A model generated the notes under the pieces. The model saw only the letters and a program-made list of their open reading frames with translations. It searched no databases and had not been told where the DNA came from. This document shows, piece by piece, positions 7,630-15,999 of a DNA stretch of 64,000 nucleotides (the stretch's first letter is position 1; the number at the start of each line of letters is the position of its first letter). The DNA is taken from contig NZ_CP059997.1 of assembly GCF_018736145.1 (NCBI RefSeq), positions 271,501 through 335,500 on the forward strand, read 5' to 3'. The stretch comes from Amycolatopsis sp. CA-230715. Lineage in GTDB: Bacteria > Actinomycetota > Actinomycetes > Mycobacteriales > Pseudonocardiaceae. Made by a program: the position numbers and the translations under genes.

Positions 7630-8735
7630 AACTGGTGGATCAGCTCGACGACCCTGGTCAGCACGTCCGGGTCGGTACCGGGGAGCACGCCGTGACCGAG
7701 GTTGAACACGTGCCCCGCGGCGGCTTTGCCCTCTTCGGCGATGCGCCGCACCTCGGCCTCGACGACCGGCCACGACCCCAGCAGCAGCGCCGGATCGAGA
7801 TTGCCCTGCACCACCACGGGTTTCTCCGACGGGGAAAGCCTGCGGACGGCCTCGTCGAGCGGCACGCGCCAGTCGACGCCGACGACGTCCGGCCCCGCGT
7901 CGCGCATCGCGGTGAGCAGTTCGCCCGTCCCCACGCCGAAGTGGATCCGCGGCACGCCGTAGGCCGCGACCCCCTCGAAGACGCGCGTGGAATGCGGCAG
8001 CACGAATTCGCGGTAGTCCCGCGGTGAAAGCGCGCCAGCCCACGAGTCGAAGAGCTGGATCGCGTCGGCACCGGCGTCGAGCTGGGCCATCAGGAAGGTC
8101 AGCGCGATGTCGGCGAGCTTGCCCGCGAGCGCGTGCCACACCCGCGGCTCGGAGTGCATGAGCGCCTTGGTGTGCTCGTGGTTGCGGCTGGGCCCGCCTT
8201 CGATCAGGTAGGAGGCGAGCGTGAAGGGCGCGCCCGCGAACCCGATCAGCGGCGTCGTGCCGAGCCGCTCGACGAGCAGGCGCACGCCGTCGGCGACCGC
8301 GCCGACCTGGGCAGGGTCGAGTTCCGGCAGCGCCGCGACATCGGCGGCCGAGCGGACGGGCGAGGCCACGACGGGGCCGGTGCCCGGCACGATGTCGATG
8401 TCGACACCGGCCGCGCGAAGCGGGACCACGATGTCGCTGAACAGGATCGCGGCGTCGACCCCGTGCCTGCGGACCGGCTGCAGGGTGATCTCGGCGAGCA
8501 TCTCGGGGTCGAAGCACGAGTCGAGCATCGCCACGCCTTCGCGCAGCGCACGGTACTCGGGCAGGGACCGGCCCGCCTGGCGCATGAACCACACCGGCAG
8601 CCTCGCCGGTGTGCCACCGCGCGCGGCGACCAGGAAGGGGGCGTCGGGCAGCACGCGGCGAGCGGGGCTCGAGCCGGGTGCGGCGGCCTGCGCGACGGCC
8701 GGGCCGGGCGCGGGTGAAGCAGGCGTGGTAGGCAT
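7626..8735 (-). CDS. hemE: uroporphyrinogen decarboxylase
   Basis: 369 residues. Decarboxylates the four acetates of uroporphyrinogen III. PVWFMRQAGRSLPEYR, ILFSDIVVPLRAAG, GFAGAPFTLASYL and FNLGHGVLPGTDP are UroD signatures. I chose ATG 8735, which has GAGG five bases upstream; ATG 8747 is possible. A 35-residue Ala/Pro-rich N-terminal extension before the conserved domain is common in actinobacteria. First gene of the hem set; it diverges from the DUF3000 gene at 8824, leaving 88 bases for both promoters. Confidence 0.95.
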   Translation of the reverse strand: MPTTPASPAPGPAVAQAAAPGSSPARRVLPDAPFLVAARGGTPARLPVWFMRQAGRSLPEYRALREGVAMLDSCFDPEMLAEITLQPVRRHGVDAAILFSDIVVPLRAAGVDIDIVPGTGPVVASPVRSAADVAALPELDPAQVGAVADGVRLLVERLGTTPLIGFAGAPFTLASYLIEGGPSRNHEHTKALMHSEPRVWHALAGKLADIALTFLMAQLDAGADAIQLFDSWAGALSPRDYREFVLPHSTRVFEGVAAYGVPRIHFGVGTGELLTAMRDAGPDVVGVDWRVPLDEAVRRLSPSEKPVVVQGNLDPALLLGSWPVVEAEVRRIAEEGKAAAGHVFNLGHGVLPGTDPDVLTRVVELIHQL

Positions 8736-8823
8736 CGCCTCAATCATTCCACGCCCGGTTTGCCGCGTGTTTCCCCGGCGCGTCTGCCCGACCACCGCGC
8801 CCTTCCCGCCTTACAGTCGAGCG

Positions 8824-9387
8824 GTGACCGCGATGACGCATGCGCCCGAGCTCTTCCGTGAAGCGGTCGCGGCGCTGCAAACCGTCCGGCCCCGGCCGGA
8901 GCTGACCCTCGAAAGCGTCCGCGCGCCGCAGCGCCTCGCTCCCTGGTCCTACGCGCTGAGCGGCGAGACCACCGGCCCCGCCGACGTGCTGGCCTCCGGC
9001 AGGCTGGTGCTCCTGCACGACCCCGAAGGCCAGGAGAACTGGAACGGCGTGCTCCGCATGGTCGTCTACGCCCGTGCCGAACTGGACCGCGAACTCGCCA
9101 GCGACCCCTTCCTCCCCGCGGTGGGCTGGTCGTGGCTGACCGACGCGCTGGAGGGCGCCGGTGCGCACCTGACCGCGCTGGGCGGCACGGTCACCGAAAC
9201 CTCGTCCGCCCGCTTCGGCGACATCTCGGGACCGGCGCGGACCGACGACCTCGAACTCCGGGCCTCCTGGACGCCCACCGACGCCGAACTGCACTCCCAC
9301 GGCGAGGCCTTCTGCCAGATGATGGCCAGCATGGCGGGGTTGCCGCCGGTCGGCGTGACCCTCTTCGAGCACCGGCAGAGCTCCTGA
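8824..9387 (+). CDS. DUF3000 family protein
   Basis: 187 residues, no signal peptide or membrane segment. The N-terminal half (ELFREAVAALQTVRPRPELT, then APWSYALSG) and the pattern GRLVLLHDPEGQENW fit the actinobacterial DUF3000 family, whose function is unknown. GTG 8824 or ATG 8833 could be the start. The gene is often found near hemE in actinobacteria, as here, but I see no direct link to haem synthesis. Confidence 0.8.
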   Translation: MTAMTHAPELFREAVAALQTVRPRPELTLESVRAPQRLAPWSYALSGETTGPADVLASGRLVLLHDPEGQENWNGVLRMVVYARAELDRELASDPFLPAVGWSWLTDALEGAGAHLTALGGTVTETSSARFGDISGPARTDDLELRASWTPTDAELHSHGEAFCQMMASMAGLPPVGVTLFEHRQSS

Positions 9388-9462
9388 GGCTCGTTTCGTC
9401 TGGGGGTTTTGTCGGTCCCCCGCCGTAGCGTTCGCTCCAACCGAACCGGGAGGAGCGCCACC

Positions 9463-10110
9463 ATGGCCACGTCCTACGCCTACCTGTACGTCACCGACAC
9501 GCTCGCCGACTGGGAGATCGGGTACCTGACCGCCGAGCTCGACAGCGGCCGGTACTTCGCCGAGTCCGGCGCCAGGATGCCGGTCAGAACCGCGGGGCTG
9601 AGCCTCGACCCGGTCACCACCAAGGGCGGGCTCCGCCTCGTCCCGGACACCACCGTCGACCGGATCACCGCCGAGGACGCCGGTGTGCTGATCCTGCCCG
9701 GCGGGGACACCTGGCTCGAACCCGTGCACGACCCGGTGCTGGCCAAGGCCGTCGAACTGCTCGAGGCGCGCGTTCCGGTGGCCGCGGTCTGCGGGGCGAC
9801 GATGGCGCTGGCGAACGCCGGGCTGCTCAACGAGCGCCCGCACACCAGTAACAACCTGGGGGCCCTGCAGGCACTGTGCCCTGGCTACGAGGGTGAAGAT
9901 CACTTTCGTGGCGAGCCCGCGGTCACCGACGGTGACTTGATCACGGCCAGCGGCGTGGCACCGCTGCACTTCGCGAAGGCGGTGCTCGCGCGCCTCGGGG
10001 TGTTCTCCGAGACGGCGCTCGACGCCTGGTTCCGGTTGAACGCCGAGCAAGAAGAATCGGCCTATTTCGAGCTGATGGGTTCGCTTCCGCAACCGGCCAC
10101 GGCACACTAG
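9463..10110 (+). CDS. DJ-1/PfpI family protein (type 1 glutamine amidotransferase-like)
   Basis: 215 residues from ATG 9463 after GGGAGGAG. Rossmann-like fold with the nucleophile elbow AAVCGATMALA (Cys at about residue 107), preceded by VLILPGGDTW. The group includes glyoxalase/deglycase and chaperone-like proteins as well as regulators without a DNA-binding domain. I see no fused domain, so the role of this one is open. Confidence 0.85.
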   Translation: MATSYAYLYVTDTLADWEIGYLTAELDSGRYFAESGARMPVRTAGLSLDPVTTKGGLRLVPDTTVDRITAEDAGVLILPGGDTWLEPVHDPVLAKAVELLEARVPVAAVCGATMALANAGLLNERPHTSNNLGALQALCPGYEGEDHFRGEPAVTDGDLITASGVAPLHFAKAVLARLGVFSETALDAWFRLNAEQEESAYFELMGSLPQPATAH

Positions 10111-10426
10111 GCGGGTGACTCGGAAGCGGGGCTCGCGCGTTTGCACGCCTCATCTGCACGCGCCGTCAGCGGGTGCCAACCTTTGTTCATCGCGTCCGTT
10201 GAGTGGGATGTTAGCCACCGGCCGTGTACTAGCCCGATCGTGTGACTTCGACACCGGAACGTAACTACTCGATCAAGAGAGATACCCGTTCGATCCCCCC
10301 GCAGACCCTCTCGGGCGGCTAGAGTGCCTTCGACGACACCACTTTCGGTCTAAAGCTGGCGCGGCTGATTGGCCGAAAGTCCCGGTGCCGGTCGGGGGGC
10401 ACGACCGACTCCAGGGAGGTAGTGAC
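10111..10426 (+). promoter_or_regulatory. 316-base gene-free leader with inverted repeat
   Basis: No convincing gene in this stretch. Just upstream of the LuxR-type regulator it carries an inverted repeat, ACTTTCGGTC at 10341-10350 and GGCCGAAAGT at 10371-10380 (nine of ten positions pair, 20-base loop). It then has a G-rich stretch and the ribosome binding site GGGAGG before GTG 10427. The repeat could be an operator or an mRNA hairpin. The length of the leader is unusual for this gene-dense window. Confidence 0.45.
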
Positions 10427-11143
10427 GTGGCTGCCGTCGGCTTATCTCAGGCCGTCAGATCCACGCCAGCCGGTGCTTTGCCGGCCAGCATGGTTCCGCA
10501 TCCGCGGGAAGAACTTTTTTCCGTGCTGGTGGTCGATGACCACCCGCTTTTGAGGGAGGCGATTGCCGCTCGACTCGCACAGATGGGTGCGGGCACCGTT
10601 CACGAGGCCGCCACGGTGGCGGAGGCTCGAGCGAGGGCCACGGCCACCGGGCCGTGCGACCTCGCGATTCTCGACCTCGGTCTGCCCGATGGCAGTGGCA
10701 TAGAGCTGGTTACGGAACTCCGTAGCCACGGCTGGCCCCGTGTCGTGGTGCTCGCTTCGTCCGACGACCCGTACGCGGTGCGGTCGGCGTTCCAGGCCGG
10801 TGCTCAGGCATACCTGCTCAAGTCCGCTTCGCCGGTGGTCGTCACCGACGGGGTGCGCAGGGTGCTCGAGGGCGGCGTGTACGCCGATCCCAGCGTGGCA
10901 CCGGTACTGGCCACCGGCACCCGGGTAGCGGGCACCGACAACACCCCGCGCGAGCTCTCCGCGCGCGAGGTCGAGGTGCTGCAGCTCGTCGCCGACGGCC
11001 AGTCCAACAAGGAGATCGGCGAGGAACTCAGCCTCTCCGCACTTACCGTCAAGTCGCACCTGTCCCGGATCGGGCGCAAGCTCGGCACCGGCGACCGGGC
11101 GCAGATGGTGGCGTTGGCGATGCGCGCAGGCGTGATCCGCTGA
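10427..11143 (+). CDS. LuxR/NarL-type response regulator
   Basis: 238 residues from GTG 10427. An N-terminal extension of about 30 residues precedes a receiver domain with the acidic pair VVDDHPLL, phospho-acceptor LDLGLPDG and the conserved Lys in AYLLKSAS. A C-terminal LuxR helix-turn-helix follows (ELSAREVEVLQLVADGQSNKEIG, split here as ELSAREVEVLQ and QSNKEIGEELSLS). No histidine kinase is adjacent, so it is an orphan regulator. The long leader upstream suggests control at transcription or mRNA level. Targets are unknown. Confidence 0.88.
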   Translation: MAAVGLSQAVRSTPAGALPASMVPHPREELFSVLVVDDHPLLREAIAARLAQMGAGTVHEAATVAEARARATATGPCDLAILDLGLPDGSGIELVTELRSHGWPRVVVLASSDDPYAVRSAFQAGAQAYLLKSASPVVVTDGVRRVLEGGVYADPSVAPVLATGTRVAGTDNTPRELSAREVEVLQLVADGQSNKEIGEELSLSALTVKSHLSRIGRKLGTGDRAQMVALAMRAGVIR

Positions 11144-11211
11144 CGGAACGGAACGACCCGGTGGGACGGGCGGACCAGGCGCGGTGCGCCCGTCCCGTAG
11201 GGTCGTCAGCT

Positions 11212-12453
11212 GTGTCGACAGCGGAAGAGCACGGACAAGGCGAACCACCCGCACCGATCCTGCTGCGGGAGCCGGCAGACGGCACACCGCCCGTGGTCTC
11301 CGATCCCGTGGAGCTGGCGCGTGCCGTCGAGCTGATCGCCGCCGGGACGGGCGCCATCGCCGTCGACACCGAACGGGCCTCCGGGTACCGGTACTGGCCG
11401 AAGGCCTACCTCGTGCAGCTCAAACGCGAGGGCGCGGGCACCTTCCTGGTCGACCCGATCCCCCTCGAAGGCGAGCTCACCCCGCTCGCGGACGCCATCA
11501 ACGGCGCCGAATGGGTGCTGCACGCCGCATCCCAGGACCTGCCCTGCCTCACCGAGCTGGAGCTGCGCCCGGCGAGCCTGTTCGACACCGAGCTCGCGGG
11601 ACGCCTCGCCGGCCACGAGCGGGTCGCGCTGGGCACGCTCGTCGAAAAGCTGCTCGGCTACCGCCTCGAAAAGGGGCACAGCGCCGCGGACTGGTCCAAA
11701 CGGCCGTTGCCGGTGGACTGGCTGAACTACGCCGCGCTCGACGTCGAACTGCTGGTCGAGCTGCGGGAGAAGCTCGAAGCCGAACTCGACGAGCAGGGCA
11801 AGCTGGGCTGGGCCCGCGAAGAGTTCGAAGCCGTCCGCACCGCGCCGCCGCCTTCGCCTCGCGCGGAGCCGTGGCGCCGGACCTCCGGAATCCACAAGGT
11901 GCGCACCGCGCGCGGCCTCGCCGGGGTGCGAGCGCTGTGGGAAGCGCGCGACGAACTCGCCCGCAAGCGCGACCGCGCGCCGAGCAGGGTGCTGCCCGAC
12001 GCGGCGATCGTCAACGCCGTGCTCGCCGAGCCGAAAACGGTCGCGGACCTGCAGGCGCTGCCGGTGTTCGGCGGCAGGGTGCAGCGCCGGTACACCGCGA
12101 GCTGGCTGCGGTACCTCCAGGAGGCGCGCGCACTGCCGAAGGACGCCTTGCCGAGCGCGGCGCAGCAAAGCGACGGCCCGCCGCCGCCGAACCGGTGGGC
12201 GGACAAGGACCCGGACGCCGCGGCACGCCTCGCCGCCGCCCGCACGGCGCTGAACGGGATCGCCGCCGAGCTGAAACTGCCGGTGGAAAACCTGCTGCTG
12301 CCCGATCTGGTGCGGCGGACCTGCTGGAAGCCGCCGGCCGAGCGCGACGAGGACGGGGTCGACGAAGCGTTGCTCGCCGGCGGGGCCCGCCGGTGGCAGC
12401 GCGAGCTGACGGTGCCGGCGCTGAGCAAGGCCCTGCAGGCCACGGCGTCCTGA
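11212..12453 (+). CDS. RNase D-like 3'-5' exonuclease with HRDC domain
   Basis: 413 residues. The DEDD nuclease motifs are visible: AVDTERASGYRY (DxE), WVLHAASQDLPCL, and YAALDVELLVEL (YxxxD). A HRDC domain lies at about residues 215-300 (ALWEARDELARKRDRAPSRV), followed by a C-terminal actinobacterial region. Probably trims the 3' ends of stable RNAs. GTG 11212 is the best start although its ribosome binding site is weak. It begins 69 bases after the response regulator. Confidence 0.85.
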   Translation: MSTAEEHGQGEPPAPILLREPADGTPPVVSDPVELARAVELIAAGTGAIAVDTERASGYRYWPKAYLVQLKREGAGTFLVDPIPLEGELTPLADAINGAEWVLHAASQDLPCLTELELRPASLFDTELAGRLAGHERVALGTLVEKLLGYRLEKGHSAADWSKRPLPVDWLNYAALDVELLVELREKLEAELDEQGKLGWAREEFEAVRTAPPPSPRAEPWRRTSGIHKVRTARGLAGVRALWEARDELARKRDRAPSRVLPDAAIVNAVLAEPKTVADLQALPVFGGRVQRRYTASWLRYLQEARALPKDALPSAAQQSDGPPPPNRWADKDPDAAARLAAARTALNGIAAELKLPVENLLLPDLVRRTCWKPPAERDEDGVDEALLAGGARRWQRELTVPALSKALQATAS

Positions 12454-12530
12454 GCCGCTCCAGCCCGCGGCCGGGAACGCTCCCTCACCGGCTCGTGTGG
12501 TTTGCCCCACCCAACGGGGCCACCACCCTG

Positions 12531-12546
12531 GTTACCGACGGGTAAC
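12531..12546. promoter_or_regulatory. operator-like palindrome upstream of fadA
   Basis: GTTACC-GACG-GGTAAC, a perfect 6+6 palindrome with a 4-base centre, about 80 bases before the fadA start in a 170-base intergenic region. Its size fits a TetR-family or FadR-like regulator site. No regulator gene lies next to it. Confidence 0.4.
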
Positions 12547-12623
12547 AAGGGCTAGGGTGCGGTGGTCGGCGATCCGCCAACCGGTTCGCCGCACCCGCAG
12601 ATCTCATACGCAGAGGAGCACCC

Positions 12624-13829
12624 GTGTCAGCACGCGCAGTGCGCAATGTGGCCTTCGTCGAGGGGGTGCGCACCCCGTTCGGCAAGGCAGGCGAGAAGGG
12701 CATCTACGCCCAGACCCGCGCGGACGACCTGGTCGTCAAGGTAATCAGGGAGCTGCTGCGCCGGCACCCCGAGCTGCCGCCGGAGCGCGTCGACGAGGTG
12801 GCCGTCGCCGCCACGACGCAGATCGGCGACCAGGGCCTGACCATCGGCCGCACCGCGGCGCTGCTCGCGGGGCTGCCGAAGTCGGTGCCGGGCTTCGCCA
12901 TCGACCGGATGTGCGCCGGGGCGATGACCGCGGTGACGACCATCGCGAGCGGGATCGGCTTCGGCGCCTACGACATCGCGATCGCGGGCGGCGTCGAGCA
13001 CATGGGCCGCCACCCGATGGGCGAGGGCGTGGACCCCAACCCCCGCATCGTCGCCGACAAGCTGGTCGACCCGACCGCGCTGGTGATGGGCCAGACCGCG
13101 GAGAACGTGCACGACCGGTTCCCCGAGATCACCAAGCAGCGCACCGACGCCTACTCCGCGCGCAGCCAGGAGCGCTACGCCGACGCGGTCAAGGCGGGCA
13201 AGATCGGGCCGGAGCTGGTTCCGGTGGCCACGCGCCACGCGGAGCTGGGCTGGGGCCTCGCGACCGAGGACGAGCCGCCGCGCCCTGGCACCACCGTCGA
13301 GCAGCTCGCCGGGCTCAAGACGCCGTTCCGCCCGCACGGCCGGGTCACCGCGGGCAACGCGGCGGGCCTCAACGACGGCGCGACCGGCGCGATCCTCGCC
13401 GACGAGGACACTGCGCGCGAGCTGGGCCTCCCGGTCGCGATGCGGCTGGTCGGCTACTCGTTCGCCGGGGTCGAGCCCGAGGTGATGGGCATCGGCCCGG
13501 TTCCCGCGACGGAGAAGGTGCTCGCCCGCACCGGTCTGTCCATTTCGGACATCGGGCTGTTCGAGGTCAACGAGGCGTTCGCCGTGCAGGTGCTCGCCTT
13601 CCTCGACCACTTCGGGATCGCAGAGGACGACGAGCGCGTGAACCCGTGGGGCGGCGCGATCGCGTGCGGGCACCCGCTGGCGTCCTCGGGCGTGCGGCTG
13701 ATGACCCAGCTTTCGCGGCAGTTCGCCGAGCACCCCGAGGTGCGCTACGGCATCACGACCATGTGCATCGGGATCGGCATGGGCGGCACGGTCATCTGGG
13801 AGAACCCGGCTTGGGAGGGTGGAAAGTGA
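12624..13829 (+). CDS. fadA: acetyl-CoA C-acyltransferase (3-ketoacyl-CoA thiolase)
   Basis: 401 residues from GTG 12624 with GAGGAG upstream. Thiolase signatures: acylated Cys in DRMCAGAM (about C96), GGAIACGHPLASSG with the catalytic His, and the second Cys in TTMCIGIGMGG. Carries out the last step of fatty-acid beta-oxidation. The fadB gene starts in the GTGA overlap at its stop, so the two form the trifunctional FadAB unit. Confidence 0.92.
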   Translation: MSARAVRNVAFVEGVRTPFGKAGEKGIYAQTRADDLVVKVIRELLRRHPELPPERVDEVAVAATTQIGDQGLTIGRTAALLAGLPKSVPGFAIDRMCAGAMTAVTTIASGIGFGAYDIAIAGGVEHMGRHPMGEGVDPNPRIVADKLVDPTALVMGQTAENVHDRFPEITKQRTDAYSARSQERYADAVKAGKIGPELVPVATRHAELGWGLATEDEPPRPGTTVEQLAGLKTPFRPHGRVTAGNAAGLNDGATGAILADEDTARELGLPVAMRLVGYSFAGVEPEVMGIGPVPATEKVLARTGLSISDIGLFEVNEAFAVQVLAFLDHFGIAEDDERVNPWGGAIACGHPLASSGVRLMTQLSRQFAEHPEVRYGITTMCIGIGMGGTVIWENPAWEGGK

Positions 13830-15934
13830 TCACCGAGGAACAGGCCAGGACGGCCTTCCCCGACGAGGTCGTGACGAAGGCGGCCACCAGGCTGGTTTCG
13901 GTACCCGGCCTCGACGGCCAGGTCGCGCTCATCACCATCGACAACGGCCACGACCACACCCGGCCGTCGACGTTCGGGCCGCAGAGCCTGGTGAGCCTGA
14001 ACGCCGCCTTCGACGAGGCGGTCGCGGCCAAGCCCGCGGCCATCGCGGTCACCGGCAAGCCGTTCATCTTCGCCGTCGGCGCGGACCTGTCCGGGGTCGA
14101 GCAGGTGTCCGACCCGGAGCTGGCCACCCAGATCGCGCAGAGCGGGCACGACGTGTTCCGCCGCTTCACCGACTCCGAGATCCCGACCTTCGCCTTCGTC
14201 AACGGCGCGGTGATGGGCGGCGGGCTCGAACTGGCGCTGTCGTGCCATTACCGGACGCTGTCGGAGAACACCGCCGCGGTGTCGTTCCCCGAAGTGTTCC
14301 TCGGTCTCTTCCCCGGCTGGGGCGGCACGCAGCTGCTGCCGAACCTGATCGGGCCGGACGCCGCGGTGACCGTGATCATCGAAAACGCGCTCAACCAGAA
14401 CAAGATGCTCAGCGTGGCGAAGGCGGCCGAGCTCGGCATCGTCGACGAGGTGCTCGGCTCGGCCGACTACCTGGAGCAGTCGCTGCTGTGGCTGGCGAAG
14501 GTGCTGCGCGGCGAAATCACCCCGCGGCGCAAGGAAATCGACCGCGGGGCTGGCTGGGACGCCGCGATCGCCCGCGCGAAGTCCATTGTGGACGGGAAGA
14601 CCAAGGGCGCGTCGCCCGGTGCCACCAAGGCGGTCGAACTGCTGGAGCTGGCCAGGGAGAACGATCTCGACCGCGGGTACGCGGCGGAGACCGAGGCGCT
14701 CGCCGGGCTGCTGATGACCGACACCCTGCGCGCCGGGCTCTACTCGTTCAACCTCGTGAACAAGCGCGCGAAGCGTCCCGCCGGCGCACCGGACAAGTCG
14801 CTGGCCCGCAAGGTGGGCAAGATCGGCATCGTCGGCGCCGGCCTGATGGCCAGCCAGATGGCGCTGCTGTTCGTGCGCAGGCTCAAGGTTCCGGTGGTGC
14901 TCACCGATGTCGACCAGGCCCGCGTCGACAAGGGTGTGTCCTATGTGCACGGTGAGATCGACAAGCTGCTCGCGAAGGGGCGCACTTCCCCCGACGGCGC
15001 GAACCGGTTGAAGACACTGGTTTCCGGCTCGCTGGACAAGGCCGCGTTCGCCGACGCGGACTTCGTGATCGAGGCCGTGTTCGAGGAGCTCGGCGTCAAG
15101 CAGCAGGTGTTCGCCGAGCTGGAGCAGCACGTCCGGCCCGACGCGATCCTCGCCACGAACACCTCGTCGCTGTCGATCAGCGCGATGGCGTCGAAGCTCG
15201 AACACCCCGAGCGCGTCGTCGGTTTCCACTTCTTCAACCCGGTCGCGGTGATGCCGCTGCTGGAGATCGTCCGCGCGGACAAGACCGACGACGAAACGCT
15301 CGCCACCGCGTTCTCGCTCGGCAAGCAGCTGAAGAAGTCGAGCGTGCTCGTGAAGGACGAGACCGCGTTCGTGGTGAACCGGCTGCTGCTGCGCTTCGTC
15401 GGCGAGGTGCTGGTCGCGATCGACGAGGGCACCCCGTTCGAGGTCGCCGACGCCTCGCTCGACCCGCTCGGGCTGCCGATGTCGCCGATGACGCTGATGC
15501 AGCTCGTCGGGCCCGCGATCGCGCTGCACGTCGGCGAGACGCTGCACGGTTCGTTCCCCGACCGGTTCTCGGTCAGCGAGAACCTCCGCCGGTTCGTCGA
15601 GGCGAAGAAGACCGCGGTCTGGCAGTGGGACGACAAGGGGAACCAGAGCATCGACCCCGAGGTCGCCGCACTGTGGCAGCAAGGGGACCGGCCGTCCACC
15701 GCGGACGAGGTCCGCGAGCGCGCGCTGGCCGCGATCTCCGAGGAGATCCGGATCATGCTCGACGAGGGCGTGGTCGCCGAGGCGCAGGACATCGACCTGT
15801 GCCTGCTGCTCGGCGCCGGCTGGCCGTTCTGGCTCGGCGGCATCACGCCGTACCTCGACCGTTCGGGAGTGTCCGAAAAGGTCAACGGCAAGCCGTTCCT
15901 CGCGCCGGGAGTCGCTTCGGTTCCCACGCGCTGA
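13826..15934 (+). CDS. fadB: fatty-acid oxidation protein: enoyl-CoA hydratase + 3-hydroxyacyl-CoA dehydrogenase
   Basis: 702 residues. The N-terminal crotonase domain (about 1-300) has GADLSGVEQV and NGAVMGGGLELALSC. The NAD-binding domain begins with KIGIVGAGLMASQMA (about residue 332) and is followed by the dehydrogenase domain with VGFHFFNPVAVMPLLEIV. It performs hydration and oxidation of the beta-oxidation cycle. It overlaps fadA by 4 bases. A strong hairpin follows about 20 bases after its stop. The gene carries one exact GTCCA-N3-TGGAC palindrome at 14581. Confidence 0.93.
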   Translation: MITEEQARTAFPDEVVTKAATRLVSVPGLDGQVALITIDNGHDHTRPSTFGPQSLVSLNAAFDEAVAAKPAAIAVTGKPFIFAVGADLSGVEQVSDPELATQIAQSGHDVFRRFTDSEIPTFAFVNGAVMGGGLELALSCHYRTLSENTAAVSFPEVFLGLFPGWGGTQLLPNLIGPDAAVTVIIENALNQNKMLSVAKAAELGIVDEVLGSADYLEQSLLWLAKVLRGEITPRRKEIDRGAGWDAAIARAKSIVDGKTKGASPGATKAVELLELARENDLDRGYAAETEALAGLLMTDTLRAGLYSFNLVNKRAKRPAGAPDKSLARKVGKIGIVGAGLMASQMALLFVRRLKVPVVLTDVDQARVDKGVSYVHGEIDKLLAKGRTSPDGANRLKTLVSGSLDKAAFADADFVIEAVFEELGVKQQVFAELEQHVRPDAILATNTSSLSISAMASKLEHPERVVGFHFFNPVAVMPLLEIVRADKTDDETLATAFSLGKQLKKSSVLVKDETAFVVNRLLLRFVGEVLVAIDEGTPFEVADASLDPLGLPMSPMTLMQLVGPAIALHVGETLHGSFPDRFSVSENLRRFVEAKKTAVWQWDDKGNQSIDPEVAALWQQGDRPSTADEVRERALAAISEEIRIMLDEGVVAEAQDIDLCLLLGAGWPFWLGGITPYLDRSGVSEKVNGKPFLAPGVASVPTR

Positions 15935-15955
15935 CCCGATCGGTCCACAGTAGAC

Positions 15956-15990
15956 AAGACGCCCACCGCCACACCGGCGGTGGGCGTCTT
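15956..15990. terminator. bidirectional terminator between fadB and the sugar dehydrogenase gene
   Basis: Perfect 15-base stem AAGACGCCCACCGCC / GGCGGTGGGCGTCTT with a 5-base loop. Arms are 15956-15970 and 15976-15990. It lies between two convergent genes, and the AA/TT ends give short U-tracts both ways. Confidence 0.85.
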
Positions 15991-15999
15991 CGTCCGCCG

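Noticed and set aside
12497..13825. N-terminal extension of FadB through the fadA gene
   Set aside because: The extension is Arg/Gly-rich shadow of fadA; the GTG at 13826 with a good ribosome binding site gives the normal FadB length.
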